54,609 nt of DNA. It comes from Vibrio sp. MedPE-SWchi (lineage in GTDB: Bacteria > Pseudomonadota > Gammaproteobacteria > Enterobacterales > Vibrionaceae). A program made the position numbers and the translations under genes. Positions 37,498-46,737 of the stretch are shown here, piece by piece. The notes beneath the pieces are model-generated. The model ran no database searches and was not told the origin of the DNA. It was given only the letters and a program-made list of their open reading frames with translations. Position 1 is the first letter of the stretch, and the number at the start of each line of letters is the position of its first letter. Location: positions 1-54,609 of the forward strand of contig MPDB01000013.1 of assembly GCA_001874155.1 (NCBI GenBank), written 5' to 3'.

Positions 37498-37510
37498 CTA
37501 AAGTCTAATT
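37498..37510 (+). promoter_or_regulatory. CTAAAGT element, candidate CrbR site (acs promoter)
   Basis: CTAAAGTCTAATT lies 122 nt before the acs start, in the 202-nt gap after the exonuclease gene. It shares CTAAAGT with the symporter promoter. Confidence 0.35.
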
Positions 37511-37631
37511 GTGGAAAATCATCAGGTGGCGGAAAGTGAGTTCATACAAACTTTCCAATCAAACTCAATCTATCGATAACAAAACGGAAATTTGTTCTGC
37601 TAACAACTTTAAAGGCGCAAGGAGAGAAGCA

Positions 37632-39584
37632 ATGAGTGAAGCCCATATTTATCCGGTAAAAGAAAACATCAAAGCAAATACGCATGCGGATAATGACACT
37701 TACTTAGCCATGTACCAACAGTCTGTCTCAAACCCTGAAGGATTTTGGGCTGAACATGGAAAAATCGTTGACTGGATCAAGCCATTCACTCAAGTAAAAA
37801 GCACCTCATTTGATACTGGTCACGTCGACATTCGCTGGTTTGAAGACGGCACACTGAACGTATCAGCTAACTGTATCGATCGCCACCTTGCTGACCGTGG
37901 TGACGAAGTCGCGATTATTTGGGAGGGTGATGACCCTGCCGATGATAAGACGCTTACCTTTAACGAACTGCACAAAGAAGTGTGTCTTTTCTCTAACGCA
38001 CTAAAAGAACAAGGCGTACGTAAAGGCGACGTGGTGTGTCTTTATATGCCAATGGTCCCAGAAGCTGCAGTCGCAATGCTGGCTTGTACTCGTATTGGCG
38101 CGGTTCACACGGTCGTTTTCGGTGGTTTCTCTCCAGAAGCCCTTTCTGGCCGAATCATTGATTCTGATGCAAAAGTTGTCATTACCGCTGATGAAGGCGT
38201 TCGTGGTGGCCGAGCGGTACCACTTAAAAAGAACGTTGATGAAGCACTGACCAACCCAGAAGTTAAGAACATTGAAAAAGTCGTTGTCTTTAAACGTACG
38301 GGTGGCGACATTGATTGGCACGATCATCGCGATGTTTGGTGGCACGAAGCGACGTCAAAAGTATCGGCTGACTGCCCACCAGAAGAAATGAAAGCGGAAG
38401 ATCCATTGTTCATTCTGTACACATCGGGCTCGACAGGCAAACCTAAAGGCGTGCTGCACACAACCGGTGGTTACCTTGTTTACGCAACCATGACGTTCAA
38501 ATACGTCTTTGATTACCAAGAAGGCGAAACCTTCTGGTGTACGGCTGATGTGGGCTGGATTACTGGTCACACATACCTAATCTATGGGCCACTGGCTAAC
38601 GGTGCGAAAACCATTCTATTTGAAGGCGTGCCAAACTACCCAAATACGAGCCGTATGAGCGAAGTGGTCGATAAACACCAAGTCAACATTCTCTACACGG
38701 CACCAACGGCAATTCGTGCATTAATGGCGAAAGGCACAGAAGCAGTAGATGGAACGTCACGCACTAGCCTTCGTGTTATGGGCTCGGTAGGCGAACCAAT
38801 CAACCCTGAAGCATGGGAGTGGTATTACAAAACAATTGGTAATGAAAACTCGCCGATTGTGGATACTTGGTGGCAAACCGAAACAGGCGGTATTTTGATT
38901 GCGCCGCTACCAGGGGCAACCGATCTGAAGCCTGGATCTGCAACTCGCCCATTCTTTGGTGTACAACCTGCCTTAGTTGATAACATGGGCAACATCATTG
39001 AAGAGACCGCAGCAGAAGGTAACTTGGTGATACTCGATTCTTGGCCAGGTCAAATGCGTACCGTTTACGGTGATCATGAGCGTTTTGAGCAAACCTACTT
39101 CTCTACCTTTAAAGGCATGTACTTCACCAGTGATGGTGCTCGTCGTGATGAGGATGGCTATTACTGGATTACTGGTCGTGTCGATGACGTACTCAATGTT
39201 TCTGGTCACCGAATGGGAACAGCAGAGGTTGAATCGGCTTTAGTTGCACACAGCAAGATCGCAGAAGCCGCTATTGTTGGTATTCCTCACGACATTAAAG
39301 GGCAAGCGATTTACGCCTACATCACACTCAATGACGGTGAGTTCCCATCCGCTGAGCTTCATAAAGAAGTAAAAGACTGGGTACGCAAAGAGATTGGTCC
39401 AATCGCGACACCCGATGTCCTTCACTGGACAGATTCTCTACCAAAAACGCGTTCAGGTAAGATCATGCGTCGTATCCTGCGTAAAATAGCAACGGGCGAC
39501 ACCAGTAACTTGGGTGATACCTCGACCCTAGCCGACCCAAGTGTGGTTGATAAACTCATAGCCGAAAAAGCAGAGCTTGCTTAA
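37632..39584 (+). CDS. acs: Acetyl-CoA synthetase
   Basis: Activates acetate to acetyl-CoA through acetyl-AMP. The ATG at 37632 (AGGAGAG upstream) gives 650 residues starting [15 protein letters not shown], close to E. coli Acs (652). The frame is open 41 codons further upstream, but that part covers the promoter. Motifs are the AMP-binding [12 protein letters not shown] near residues 264-275, WWQTETGG, and the C-terminal lysine of [11 protein letters not shown] near 609, which is acetylated in relatives to switch the enzyme off. Codon use is highly biased. A terminator follows. Confidence 0.97.
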   Translation: MSEAHIYPVKENIKANTHADNDTYLAMYQQSVSNPEGFWAEHGKIVDWIKPFTQVKSTSFDTGHVDIRWFEDGTLNVSANCIDRHLADRGDEVAIIWEGDDPADDKTLTFNELHKEVCLFSNALKEQGVRKGDVVCLYMPMVPEAAVAMLACTRIGAVHTVVFGGFSPEALSGRIIDSDAKVVITADEGVRGGRAVPLKKNVDEALTNPEVKNIEKVVVFKRTGGDIDWHDHRDVWWHEATSKVSADCPPEEMKAEDPLFILYTSGSTGKPKGVLHTTGGYLVYATMTFKYVFDYQEGETFWCTADVGWITGHTYLIYGPLANGAKTILFEGVPNYPNTSRMSEVVDKHQVNILYTAPTAIRALMAKGTEAVDGTSRTSLRVMGSVGEPINPEAWEWYYKTIGNENSPIVDTWWQTETGGILIAPLPGATDLKPGSATRPFFGVQPALVDNMGNIIEETAAEGNLVILDSWPGQMRTVYGDHERFEQTYFSTFKGMYFTSDGARRDEDGYYWITGRVDDVLNVSGHRMGTAEVESALVAHSKIAEAAIVGIPHDIKGQAIYAYITLNDGEFPSAELHKEVKDWVRKEIGPIATPDVLHWTDSLPKTRSGKIMRRILRKIATGDTSNLGDTSTLADPSVVDKLIAEKAELA

Positions 39585-39662
39585 GACGATCATCGCCTTC
39601 GTATTGCATAGCTTCAAGCGATAACAAAGCCAAAAGCAATACGTTTAAAACAGGCTCGCAAT

Positions 39663-39691
39663 AAAACCGTCACCTATGTGGCGGTTTTTTT
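39663..39691 (+). terminator. Intrinsic terminator of acs
   Basis: An 11-bp stem AAAACCGTCAC / GTGGCGGTTTT (one G-U) with a CTAT loop, followed by T residues. Confidence 0.9.
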
Positions 39692-39938
39692 ATGGGAATA
39701 ACCTCAAAATTTAACATCACAATACAGGTCATGTCGGGCGTTTTTGTTAACTTCGTTACAGATTTGGTCGTTACAATTAGGTGATTAGACCAGTAAATTG
39801 CTGCGATTTGCGCTGAATTAGCTATAATCTTGGTCTAATTTCAAAGAAGCGTGATTTTTTGACACAAATCGCATACGAATTCTTTGATAATGTGGGAATA
39901 TTAAGATTCGTCACACGATAATGGAAGATGGCAACACA
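39692..39938. other. Promoter region of the aroQ-accB-accC operon
   Basis: This part of the 354-nt gene-free gap after acs is A/T-rich. A good -10 (TATAAT) is at 39823-39828 with TTGCTG at 39798-39803 as a possible -35 (19-nt spacer). The region between 39784 and 39839 is framed by an inverted repeat listed separately. No gene is visible. Confidence 0.55.
39784..39839. promoter_or_regulatory. Inverted repeat flanking the aroQ-accBC promoter
   Basis: ATTAGACCA (39784-39792) and TGGTCTAAT (39831-39839) are perfect 9-bp inverted copies on either side of the -10 element. Each contains the half-site GACCA/TGGTC of the FadR operator (AACTGGTCNGACCAGTT). FadR activates accBC in E. coli, so a FadR role is a plausible inference. 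Confidence 0.45.
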
Positions 39939-40388
39939 ATGACTGCAAAATCACGCATTCTAGTCCTAAATGGCCCAAACATTAACCTTTTGGGGTTACG
40001 TGAACCTGCTCATTACGGTTCTCAAACACTAGCTCAGATCATTGACACCCTAACTCAGCAAGCGTCAAACGCTCAGGTTGAATTACAACATCTACAGTCG
40101 AATCGAGAATATGAGCTGCTTGAAACCATTCATGATGCCTTTGGGAAAGTGGATTTTATCATCATAAATCCCGCAGCTTTTACGCACACCAGTGTCGCTC
40201 TTCGTGATGCGTTACTCGGTGTCAACATCCCATTTATTGAAGTGCACTTGTCGAACGTACATGCACGAGAGCCTTTCCGTCATCACTCATACCTGTCAGA
40301 TAAAGCAGAAGGCGTTATTTGTGGTTTGGGTGCGCAAGGTTATGAATTCGCTTTGTCGGCAGCCATTAAGCACTTGCAATCAAAGTAA
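39939..40388 (+). CDS. aroQ: 3-dehydroquinate dehydratase, type II
   Basis: Third step of the shikimate pathway. The 149-residue type II enzyme has [13 protein letters not shown] near the N-terminus with the catalytic Tyr of REPAHYG, the flexible Arg loop, [17 protein letters not shown] near 79-95 and the [17 protein letters not shown] block with the catalytic His near 106. The start [10 protein letters not shown] is chosen by family alignment; an in-frame ATG six codons upstream is possible. It is followed by accB, as in many gammaproteobacteria. Confidence 0.95.
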   Translation: MTAKSRILVLNGPNINLLGLREPAHYGSQTLAQIIDTLTQQASNAQVELQHLQSNREYELLETIHDAFGKVDFIIINPAAFTHTSVALRDALLGVNIPFIEVHLSNVHAREPFRHHSYLSDKAEGVICGLGAQGYEFALSAAIKHLQSK

Positions 40389-40486
40389 GAGCTTAGCCGC
40401 CAAGGTAACAAGATTACTTATACAGTAAACAAACACTCTACAGCTTAAATTGAGCTGTCTTATTCACAAGATAAAGAGAAAGAAAA

Positions 40487-40948
40487 ATGGATATCCGCAA
40501 AATCAAAAAGCTAATTGAATTAGTTGAAGAATCTGGCATTGCTGAATTAGAGATCGCTGAAGGTGAAGAGTCAGTACGAATCAGTCGTCATGGCGCAGCG
40601 CCTGTAGCACCAGTTCAATACGCAGCGGCACCGGTTGCAGCTCCTGCACCTGCGGCAGCTCCTGCGGCGGCACCTGCAGCTGCTCCAGTAGAAGCGGCTC
40701 CAGAAGTTGTTTCTGGTCACCAAGTTCTTTCTCCAATGGTTGGTACCTTCTACGGCGCTCCAAGCCCAGACGCAAAACCATTCGTTAAAGTAGGCCAACA
40801 GGTTAATGCTGGCGACACTATCTGCATCGTTGAAGCAATGAAAATGATGAACCAGATTGAAGCTGATAAAGCAGGTGTTGTTACCGCTATCCTAGTTGAA
40901 GATGGTAATCCTGTTGAGTTCGACCAACCACTTGTTGTTATCGAATAA
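40487..40948 (+). CDS. accB: Biotin carboxyl carrier protein of acetyl-CoA carboxylase
   Basis: Carries biotin between the carboxylase and transferase in the first step of fatty-acid synthesis. The 153-residue protein has an N-terminal helical domain (1-35), an Ala/Pro-rich swinging linker (about 37-74) and a biotinyl domain with the acceptor lysine K119 in EAMKM. The linker is coded with repeated GCA/GCT/CCT triplets. It is 15 nt before accC, with which it is cotranscribed. Confidence 0.97.
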   Translation: MDIRKIKKLIELVEESGIAELEIAEGEESVRISRHGAAPVAPVQYAAAPVAAPAPAAAPAAAPAAAPVEAAPEVVSGHQVLSPMVGTFYGAPSPDAKPFVKVGQQVNAGDTICIVEAMKMMNQIEADKAGVVTAILVEDGNPVEFDQPLVVIE

Positions 40949-40963
40949 TAGAGGCAGTCTCTC

Positions 40964-42307
40964 ATGTTAGATAAATTAGTCATCGCGAACCGAGGTGAAA
41001 TTGCACTTCGTATTCTTCGCGCATGTAAAGAGCTAGGCATTAAGACTGTCGCTGTTCACTCAACAGCTGACCGCGATCTTAAACACGTATTGCTTGCAGA
41101 CGAAACCGTGTGTATCGGTCCTGCTCGTGGTATCGACAGCTACCTAAACATTCCACGCATCATTTCAGCAGCAGAAGTTACGGGTGCGGTCGCTATCCAC
41201 CCAGGCTACGGCTTCCTTTCTGAAAATGCGGATTTTGCTGAGCAAGTTGAGCGCAGTGGTTTTATCTTCGTTGGTCCTAAAGCGGAAACTATCCGCATCA
41301 TGGGCGACAAAGTATCTGCAATCACATCAATGAAAAAAGCCGGCGTTCCTTGTGTACCGGGTTCTGATGGTCCACTTGATGACGATGATGCAAAAAATAA
41401 AGCGCACGCGAAACGCATCGGTTTCCCTGTGATTATCAAAGCCTCTGGTGGCGGTGGTGGTCGTGGTATGCGCGTTGTGCGCAGTGAAGCGGACCTAGTT
41501 GAAGCAATCGCAATGACTCGCGCTGAAGCAAAAGCGTGTTTCAACAATGATGTGGTTTACATGGAGAAATTCCTAGAAAACCCTCGTCACGTTGAAGTTC
41601 AGATTATTGCCGATGGTCAAGGCGGCGCGATTCACCTAGGTGAACGTGACTGCTCAATGCAACGTCGTCACCAGAAAGTGGTTGAAGAAGCTCCAGCTCC
41701 AGGTATCACTGAAGAGATGCGTAAGTACATTGGTGAACGCTGTACTCGTGCTTGTATTGAAATTGGTTATCGTGGTGCAGGTACATTTGAATTCCTGTAC
41801 GAAAATGGCGAATTCTACTTCATCGAAATGAATACTCGTATTCAGGTAGAGCACCCTGTGACTGAGATGGTTACAGGTGTTGACCTAATTAAAGAGCAGC
41901 TTCGTGTTGCAGCAGGTCAACCGTTGTCATTCACTCAAGACGATATCAAGCTAAGTGGCCATGCCATTGAGTGTCGTATCAATGCAGAAGATCCAGAGCG
42001 CTTCCTACCGTCTCCAGGTAAAGTGACACGCTTCCACGCTCCAGGCGGCATGGGTGTTCGCTGGGAATCGCATATCTACACGGGTTACACAGTGCCACCG
42101 CATTACGATTCAATGATTGGTAAGCTGATCACCTTTGGTGAGAACCGTGACGTCGCGATTGCTCGCATGAAAAATGCTCTAAGTGAAATGATCATTGAAG
42201 GCATCAAAGTGAACGTGACGCTGCAAGAGTCGATCATGAATGACGAAAACTTCCAGCATGGTGGAGCGAATATCCACTATCTTGAGAAGAAACTTGGTCT
42301 TCAATAA
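40964..42307 (+). CDS. accC: Biotin carboxylase subunit of acetyl-CoA carboxylase
   Basis: Carboxylates the biotin on AccB using ATP and bicarbonate. The 447-residue ATP-grasp enzyme opens [20 protein letters not shown], has the Gly-rich ATP loop [12 protein letters not shown] near residues 159-170, and the catalytic [14 protein letters not shown] near 288-301. Length equals E. coli AccC (449). Codon use is highly biased. A terminator closes the operon. Confidence 0.98.
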   Translation: MLDKLVIANRGEIALRILRACKELGIKTVAVHSTADRDLKHVLLADETVCIGPARGIDSYLNIPRIISAAEVTGAVAIHPGYGFLSENADFAEQVERSGFIFVGPKAETIRIMGDKVSAITSMKKAGVPCVPGSDGPLDDDDAKNKAHAKRIGFPVIIKASGGGGGRGMRVVRSEADLVEAIAMTRAEAKACFNNDVVYMEKFLENPRHVEVQIIADGQGGAIHLGERDCSMQRRHQKVVEEAPAPGITEEMRKYIGERCTRACIEIGYRGAGTFEFLYENGEFYFIEMNTRIQVEHPVTEMVTGVDLIKEQLRVAAGQPLSFTQDDIKLSGHAIECRINAEDPERFLPSPGKVTRFHAPGGMGVRWESHIYTGYTVPPHYDSMIGKLITFGENRDVAIARMKNALSEMIIEGIKVNVTLQESIMNDENFQHGGANIHYLEKKLGLQ

Positions 42308-42335
42308 GATTCCTCTTTAGAATCACCGTTACTAT

Positions 42336-42362
42336 AAATGCTCACTTCGGTGGGCATTTTTG
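42336..42362 (+). terminator. Intrinsic terminator of the accBC operon
   Basis: A 10-bp stem AAATGCTCAC / GTGGGCATTT (one G-U) with a TTCG loop, followed by TTG TTT. Confidence 0.88.
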
Positions 42363-42439
42363 TTTATGGCTATAAAACCGTCAGATATCTGCTAAACTCT
42401 GCGCCAATCTATTTCTAACCTTTTGCAGAGCACAAACCC

Positions 42440-43327
42440 ATGCCTTGGATTCAAATCAAACTCAACGCAACCAAAGACAACGCCGAAACGATTAGTGACA
42501 TGCTTATGGAAGAAACAGGGGCACTCTCTGTGACCTTTTTGGATGCTCGTGATACACCAATCTTTGAGCCACTTCCTGGTGAAACGCGTCTTTGGGGTGA
42601 TATCGACGTTCTTGCGCTTTACGATGCAGAAGCAGACACCACGTTTATCATCGATCAAATAAAGCTCAGCAACCTGCTCGAAAACGATTTTGCATATAAA
42701 GTAGAGCAGCTTGAAGATAAAGACTGGGAACGCGAATGGATGGATAACTTTCACCCAATGCAGTTTGGTGAGCGCTTATGGATTTGCCCAAGCTGGCGTG
42801 ACGTTCCAGATCCTGATGCCATTAACGTTATGCTCGACCCTGGCCTCGCGTTTGGCACTGGCACCCACCCTACTACCGCCTTATGTTTAGAGTGGCTAGA
42901 AGGATTGGATCTGTCAGGTAAAACCGTCATCGATTTCGGCTGCGGTTCAGGCATTCTCGCCATCGCAGCAATTAAGCTCGGCGCGAAACAGGTCATCGGT
43001 ATTGATATTGATCCTCAAGCACTGCTTGCTTCTAAAGACAATGCAGAGCGTAATGGCGTTGCCGATCAACTAGAGGTGTTCCTTCCTCAGGATCAACCTG
43101 AAGGTTTACTTGCCGATGTGGTGGTTGCGAACATTCTTGCAGGGCCTCTTCGTGAGCTCTCACCAATCATTAAAGGGCTAGTAAAACCGGCTGGTGCTTT
43201 GGCGATGTCTGGTGTGCTAGATACGCAAGCTGAAGACGTTGCTAGCTACTATCGCGATGAATTCCAAGTCGACCCTATCAAAGAACAGAGCGAATGGTGC
43301 CGAATTTCAGGTTCAAAGCACGATTAA
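42440..43327 (+). CDS. prmA: Ribosomal protein L11 methyltransferase
   Basis: Trimethylates lysines and the N-terminus of L11. The 295-residue protein has the small L11-recognition domain (1-55, [20 protein letters not shown]) and a class I SAM domain with [20 protein letters not shown] near residues 162-181 and the catalytic [10 protein letters not shown] block near 225-235. It has its own promoter gap after accC, as the terminator implies. Confidence 0.96.
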   Translation: MPWIQIKLNATKDNAETISDMLMEETGALSVTFLDARDTPIFEPLPGETRLWGDIDVLALYDAEADTTFIIDQIKLSNLLENDFAYKVEQLEDKDWEREWMDNFHPMQFGERLWICPSWRDVPDPDAINVMLDPGLAFGTGTHPTTALCLEWLEGLDLSGKTVIDFGCGSGILAIAAIKLGAKQVIGIDIDPQALLASKDNAERNGVADQLEVFLPQDQPEGLLADVVVANILAGPLRELSPIIKGLVKPAGALAMSGVLDTQAEDVASYYRDEFQVDPIKEQSEWCRISGSKHD

Positions 43328-43403
43328 GTAAGACTTTTAAAGACTAATTGGCTGAATTTAATGCAATTTACACAAACAAATTGTAAATGCTCAAATATTA
43401 GTC

Positions 43404-43440
43404 TTTTCACGCAGCCAAAAAATGCGTAAAATGCGCGCCC
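43404..43440 (+). promoter_or_regulatory. dusB-fis promoter with GC-rich discriminator
   Basis: TTTTCA (43404-43409), a 17-nt spacer, then TAAAAT (43427-43432), followed by GCGCGCCC. The GC-rich discriminator is typical of stringently controlled promoters, as known for fis in E. coli. Confidence 0.65.
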
Positions 43441-43467
43441 TTGCTGCTGTAATACTGTGAAGACGTT

Positions 43468-44436
43468 TTGAAAATTGGAAATCATCAACTTAAGAACAAC
43501 CTAATTGTTGCTCCTATGGCTGGAGTAACGGATAGACCGTTTCGAGAGTTGTGCCTTCGCTATGGTGCGGGAATGGCGGTCAGTGAAATGATGTCGTCAA
43601 ACCCAAAGCTATGGAATACGTCTAAATCGAAACAACGCATGGTACATGAAGGCGAATCGGGCATTCGTTCTGTACAAATTGCGGGGGCTGATCCACAGCT
43701 TATGGCAGAAGCTGCACAATTTAATGTTGAGAACGGTGCGCAAATCATCGATATCAACATGGGGTGTCCAGCTAAAAAAGTGAATAAAAAGCTAGCCGGT
43801 TCTGCTTTATTACAACGACCTGAGCTCATTAAAGAGATTCTAACCGCCGTAGTAAACGCAGTAGATGTACCTGTAACACTAAAAACCCGTACTGGCTGGG
43901 ATACAGAGAATCGTAACTGTGTCCAAATAGCAAAATTAGCCGAAGACTGCGGCATTCAAGCATTAGCGCTCCATGGGAGAACTCGCGCTTGTATGTACAA
44001 AGGTGAGGCCGAATATGAACACATTAAAGCAGCAAAACAAGCTATCTCAATTCCCGTCATCGCTAACGGTGATATTGATAGCCCTCAAAAGGCTAAGTTT
44101 GTGCTGGAGTACACTGGCGCTGATGCTTTAATGATTGGCCGTCCCGCCCAGGGTCGTCCATGGATTTTTCAGGAAATCCTACATTTTTTGGAAAACGGTA
44201 CCACTATGCCTGACCTTCCGCATGCGGAAGTGAAAGACATACTGCTTGGCCATGTGGACGCTCTGCATAGTTTCTATGGAGAGTATTTAGGCCCTCGAAT
44301 TGCGCGTAAGCACGTCGGGTGGTATCTAAAGGAACACGAACAAGCAAGTGAATTTCGCCGTGCCTTCAATGCTATTGAAGCAGCTCCGCTGCAACTTGAA
44401 GCATTGGAAGGTTATTTTGATAACGTTGCATCATAA
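43468..44436 (+). CDS. dusB: tRNA-dihydrouridine synthase B
   Basis: A flavin enzyme reducing uridine in the tRNA D-loop. The 322-residue protein starts at TTG ([18 protein letters not shown] follows), which aligns with the E. coli start; no ATG lies nearby in frame. Motifs are [12 protein letters not shown] near residue 15, the catalytic Cys in [13 protein letters not shown] near 100, and FMN-phosphate-binding GRPAQGRPW near 227. It is the first gene of the dusB-fis operon. The weak start may limit its translation relative to fis. Confidence 0.95.
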   Translation: MKIGNHQLKNNLIVAPMAGVTDRPFRELCLRYGAGMAVSEMMSSNPKLWNTSKSKQRMVHEGESGIRSVQIAGADPQLMAEAAQFNVENGAQIIDINMGCPAKKVNKKLAGSALLQRPELIKEILTAVVNAVDVPVTLKTRTGWDTENRNCVQIAKLAEDCGIQALALHGRTRACMYKGEAEYEHIKAAKQAISIPVIANGDIDSPQKAKFVLEYTGADALMIGRPAQGRPWIFQEILHFLENGTTMPDLPHAEVKDILLGHVDALHSFYGEYLGPRIARKHVGWYLKEHEQASEFRRAFNAIEAAPLQLEALEGYFDNVAS

Positions 44437-44460
44437 TTAATGAGAAGAGCTAGACCGAAT

Positions 44461-44757
44461 ATGTTCGAACAAAATATAACTTCAGAAGCTTTAACAGTTA
44501 CTACCGTTACTTCACAAGATCAGATCGCGCAAAAACCACTGCGTGACTCCGTTAAAGCATCTCTTAAAAACTATCTTGCTCAATTAAATGGCCAAGAAGT
44601 CACTGAACTATACGAGTTAGTTCTAGCTGAAGTTGAACAGCCATTACTTGATACCATCATGCAGTACACGCGTGGTAACCAAACTCGCGCAGCAACTATG
44701 ATGGGTATCAACCGCGGTACTCTTCGTAAGAAACTGAAAAAATACGGCATGAACTAA
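44461..44757 (+). CDS. fis: DNA-binding protein Fis
   Basis: A nucleoid protein that bends DNA and activates stable-RNA promoters in early growth. The 98-residue length is the same as E. coli Fis, and the start MFEQN is chosen accordingly over the longer frame from 44440. The C-terminal helix-turn-helix [20 protein letters not shown] is nearly identical to the enterobacterial one. It is 24 nt after dusB, same strand. Confidence 0.98.
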   Translation: MFEQNITSEALTVTTVTSQDQIAQKPLRDSVKASLKNYLAQLNGQEVTELYELVLAEVEQPLLDTIMQYTRGNQTRAATMMGINRGTLRKKLKKYGMN

Positions 44758-44780
44758 TCATACCTATTTTGATTTTGAAG

Positions 44781-44813
44781 GCCGGGTTCACTTTTGTGGA
44801 CCCGGCTTTTTTT
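44781..44813 (+). terminator. Intrinsic terminator of dusB-fis
   Basis: An 11-bp stem GCCGGGTTCAC / GTGGACCCGGC (one G-U) with a TTTT loop and seven T. Confidence 0.95.
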
Positions 44814-44987
44814 ATGCTTTCCACTCAGTAAACCAAGCGTTAGTACGGCATTCGATTCAGGATGAAATTCCGTTTAAAACCATTCAGTTAGTTTTTGAAC
44901 ATGTGATTGTTTTGTGAGCTATATAGCATTGATAAGATCAATAATGGCTATATAATGATTAATTAACTTTACGTTCGGATATGCTAC

Positions 44988-45968
44988 ATGGTTGATATGC
45001 AAAAGGAAGATTGGCTCAACCTCATTCTGCATGAGCTCCCTGAACGCTTATGGATCGTCAATGAAAGCGGGCGTATCCTTGAAAGCTTCGGCGATTCCAG
45101 TCAAACGAATGAAGTGGATCTCCAACGCAATATTAATCTCACCATCGATGAGGTATACCCTTACCCACTCTCTGATCAGTTGAACCAATACATTGACCAA
45201 GTGTTTTCCTCCAACTCTCTTATCAACGTTCAGTATTCGTTAGAGCCCAGCCAACAGCTACAACTTTCCATCGCAGATATTGAAGCTCAAGAACTGAATG
45301 GGGAATTGTGGTTTGAAGCGACACTGAAACCCCTAACACTGTCCAATGGGTCAAGAGTCGTACTGTGGCAAGAGCGTGAGGTTACCCAGGCTTATCGACA
45401 GAAAGCTGAGCTGAAAAAGCTCTCGGAAACGGATGAACTCACCGGCGTGCTCAACCGACGTGCATTTATCCATGGGCTAGAACAAGAGTTGAATAAACCA
45501 GTACAAAGAAGCCTCTCTTGTTTGATGGTGGATATCGACCACTTCAAAGAGATAAATGATCAGGTAGGACACCTATCGGGTGATGAAGTTATTACGCATG
45601 TTGCTCAAATTTGCCAAGGTCTCATTCGCACCAGTGATTACATAGGCCGACTTGGCGGCGAAGAGTTTGGAATCGTGCTGACAAACACCAGTGCAATTCA
45701 AGCTTACGAGATAGCAGAGCGTATTCGTCAATCAATAGAAGAGTCGTCATGCTCGGTGGATGGGCATGTAATCTGTGCAACTGCAAGCATTGGTATTTCT
45801 GAGCTCAATGCCGATATATCGTCGGTTAGAGAGTTACTTAAGCAAGCTGACCAAGCTATGTACTATTCAAAGCAAACAGGGAGGAATCAAGTCACCTTGT
45901 ATTACGACAACCTTCCCAAGATCAATACAAATCAAGACAGTAAAGCGAACATTCGACAAGCCTCTTAA
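44988..45968 (+). CDS. Diguanylate cyclase with N-terminal PAS-like domain
   Basis: A 326-residue soluble protein. Residues 1-140 look PAS-like (LPERLWIVNESGRILESFGD is a typical PAS entry). A GGDEF domain follows from about residue 150 (ETDELTGVLNRRAF, the MVDIDHFKEINDQVGH metal site, then GGEEF near 222), so it should make c-di-GMP. The inhibitory I-site RTSD lies five residues before GGEEF. No membrane segment is visible, which suggests a cytoplasmic signal. It is convergent with, and overlaps by 4 nt, the ZntR-like gene. Confidence 0.9.
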   Translation: MVDMQKEDWLNLILHELPERLWIVNESGRILESFGDSSQTNEVDLQRNINLTIDEVYPYPLSDQLNQYIDQVFSSNSLINVQYSLEPSQQLQLSIADIEAQELNGELWFEATLKPLTLSNGSRVVLWQEREVTQAYRQKAELKKLSETDELTGVLNRRAFIHGLEQELNKPVQRSLSCLMVDIDHFKEINDQVGHLSGDEVITHVAQICQGLIRTSDYIGRLGGEEFGIVLTNTSAIQAYEIAERIRQSIEESSCSVDGHVICATASIGISELNADISSVRELLKQADQAMYYSKQTGRNQVTLYYDNLPKINTNQDSKANIRQAS

Positions 45969-46423
45969 GGCTGCTTTATATGAACATCGCAACAAGATTG
46001 CTTCACTTCCTCACTCGCGATCGCCCCTAAGATCGAACAATGGCTTGCATCATCTTCCACCAGCCCACAGCAGGCATCATTAATTTTCTTCAACGCGGTT
46101 CGGATGCGATTCAAATCATTAATTTTACTATCAATAAGATCCAGCTTTGCCGAGGTAATCGACTTAACTTCTGCGCAGCTATGCTCGGTAGGTTCTAGCT
46201 TTATCTCTAATAGCTCTTTGATTTCATCCAAACTTAGCCCCAATTCTTTAGCCTTTAGTACAAAGCTGACTTGGCGCTGATTGGCCTCATTATAAAGGCG
46301 GTAACCAGACTCACTTCGGCCCGCTGGCTTTATTAGCTGATTCTTTTCGTAAAAACGTAGCGTATCTGTGCTCACCTGACACTTTTTCGCCAATTCACCT
46401 ATCTGAAACATACCCTTCCCCAT
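45965..46423 (-). CDS. zntR: MerR-family metal-responsive regulator, ZntR-like
   Basis: A 152-residue MerR regulator. It has an N-terminal winged helix (FQIGELAKKCQVSTDTLRFY), a dimerisation coiled coil, and a C-terminal metal loop NDACCGLVEDDASHCSIL with the CC and HC ligands of ZntR plus the upstream Cys (HSCAEV) near residue 80. ZntR activates the zinc exporter ZntA by untwisting its 19-20 bp promoter spacer. ATG at 46423 has AAGG six nt upstream; ATG at 46411 (MFQIGEL) is the other option. zntA is not in the window. Confidence 0.85.
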   Translation of the reverse strand: MGKGMFQIGELAKKCQVSTDTLRFYEKNQLIKPAGRSESGYRLYNEANQRQVSFVLKAKELGLSLDEIKELLEIKLEPTEHSCAEVKSITSAKLDLIDSKINDLNRIRTALKKINDACCGLVEDDASHCSILGAIASEEVKQSCCDVHIKQP

Positions 46424-46737
46424 CAACAGCCTTGTTACTTATTTGGTTCAATTTCGTCGAATTTACAATTATTTTTGCGATGCCAAACGATTGCGCGAGC
46501 TTTTATGTAATAAATTAGTTAGAATGTGCGCCATTAAATCTGGTGCCTATTGTTGCTTTAATGAGCATAAAGGTCTTTACCAAAACTGATTGATACCTCA
46601 GTCCATTCATGGCATTCCGCTGCATACATGAATGATATTGCCAATTCATCATTGATTACAATGACATCGGCTTGAGTATCGTTTATTTTTGGCAAGTATC
46701 TTTATTTTAACCCCATGAATTTGAGGAAGATGGAAGC
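46424..46737. other. zntR-purH intergenic region
   Basis: 314 nt between divergent genes. It holds the PurR-like box at 46481, a -10-like TAGAAT (46520-46525) and a long, roughly 200-nt purH leader in which I see no clear riboswitch, attenuator or gene. Confidence 0.55.
46481..46496 (+). promoter_or_regulatory. Candidate PurR operator of purHD
   Basis: TGCCAAACGATTGCGC matches 8 of the 11 fixed positions of the PurR consensus ANGCAANCGNTTNCNT, including the central CAANCGNTT block. It lies just upstream of a TAGAAT -10 element, where PurR would block RNA polymerase. E. coli purHD is PurR-repressed. Confidence 0.6.

Noticed and set aside
40571..40798. Open frames antisense to accB rich in Arg/Cys
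   Set aside because: They mirror the Ala/Pro-coding linker of AccB; composition is a by-product of GCA/GCT/CCT repeats.
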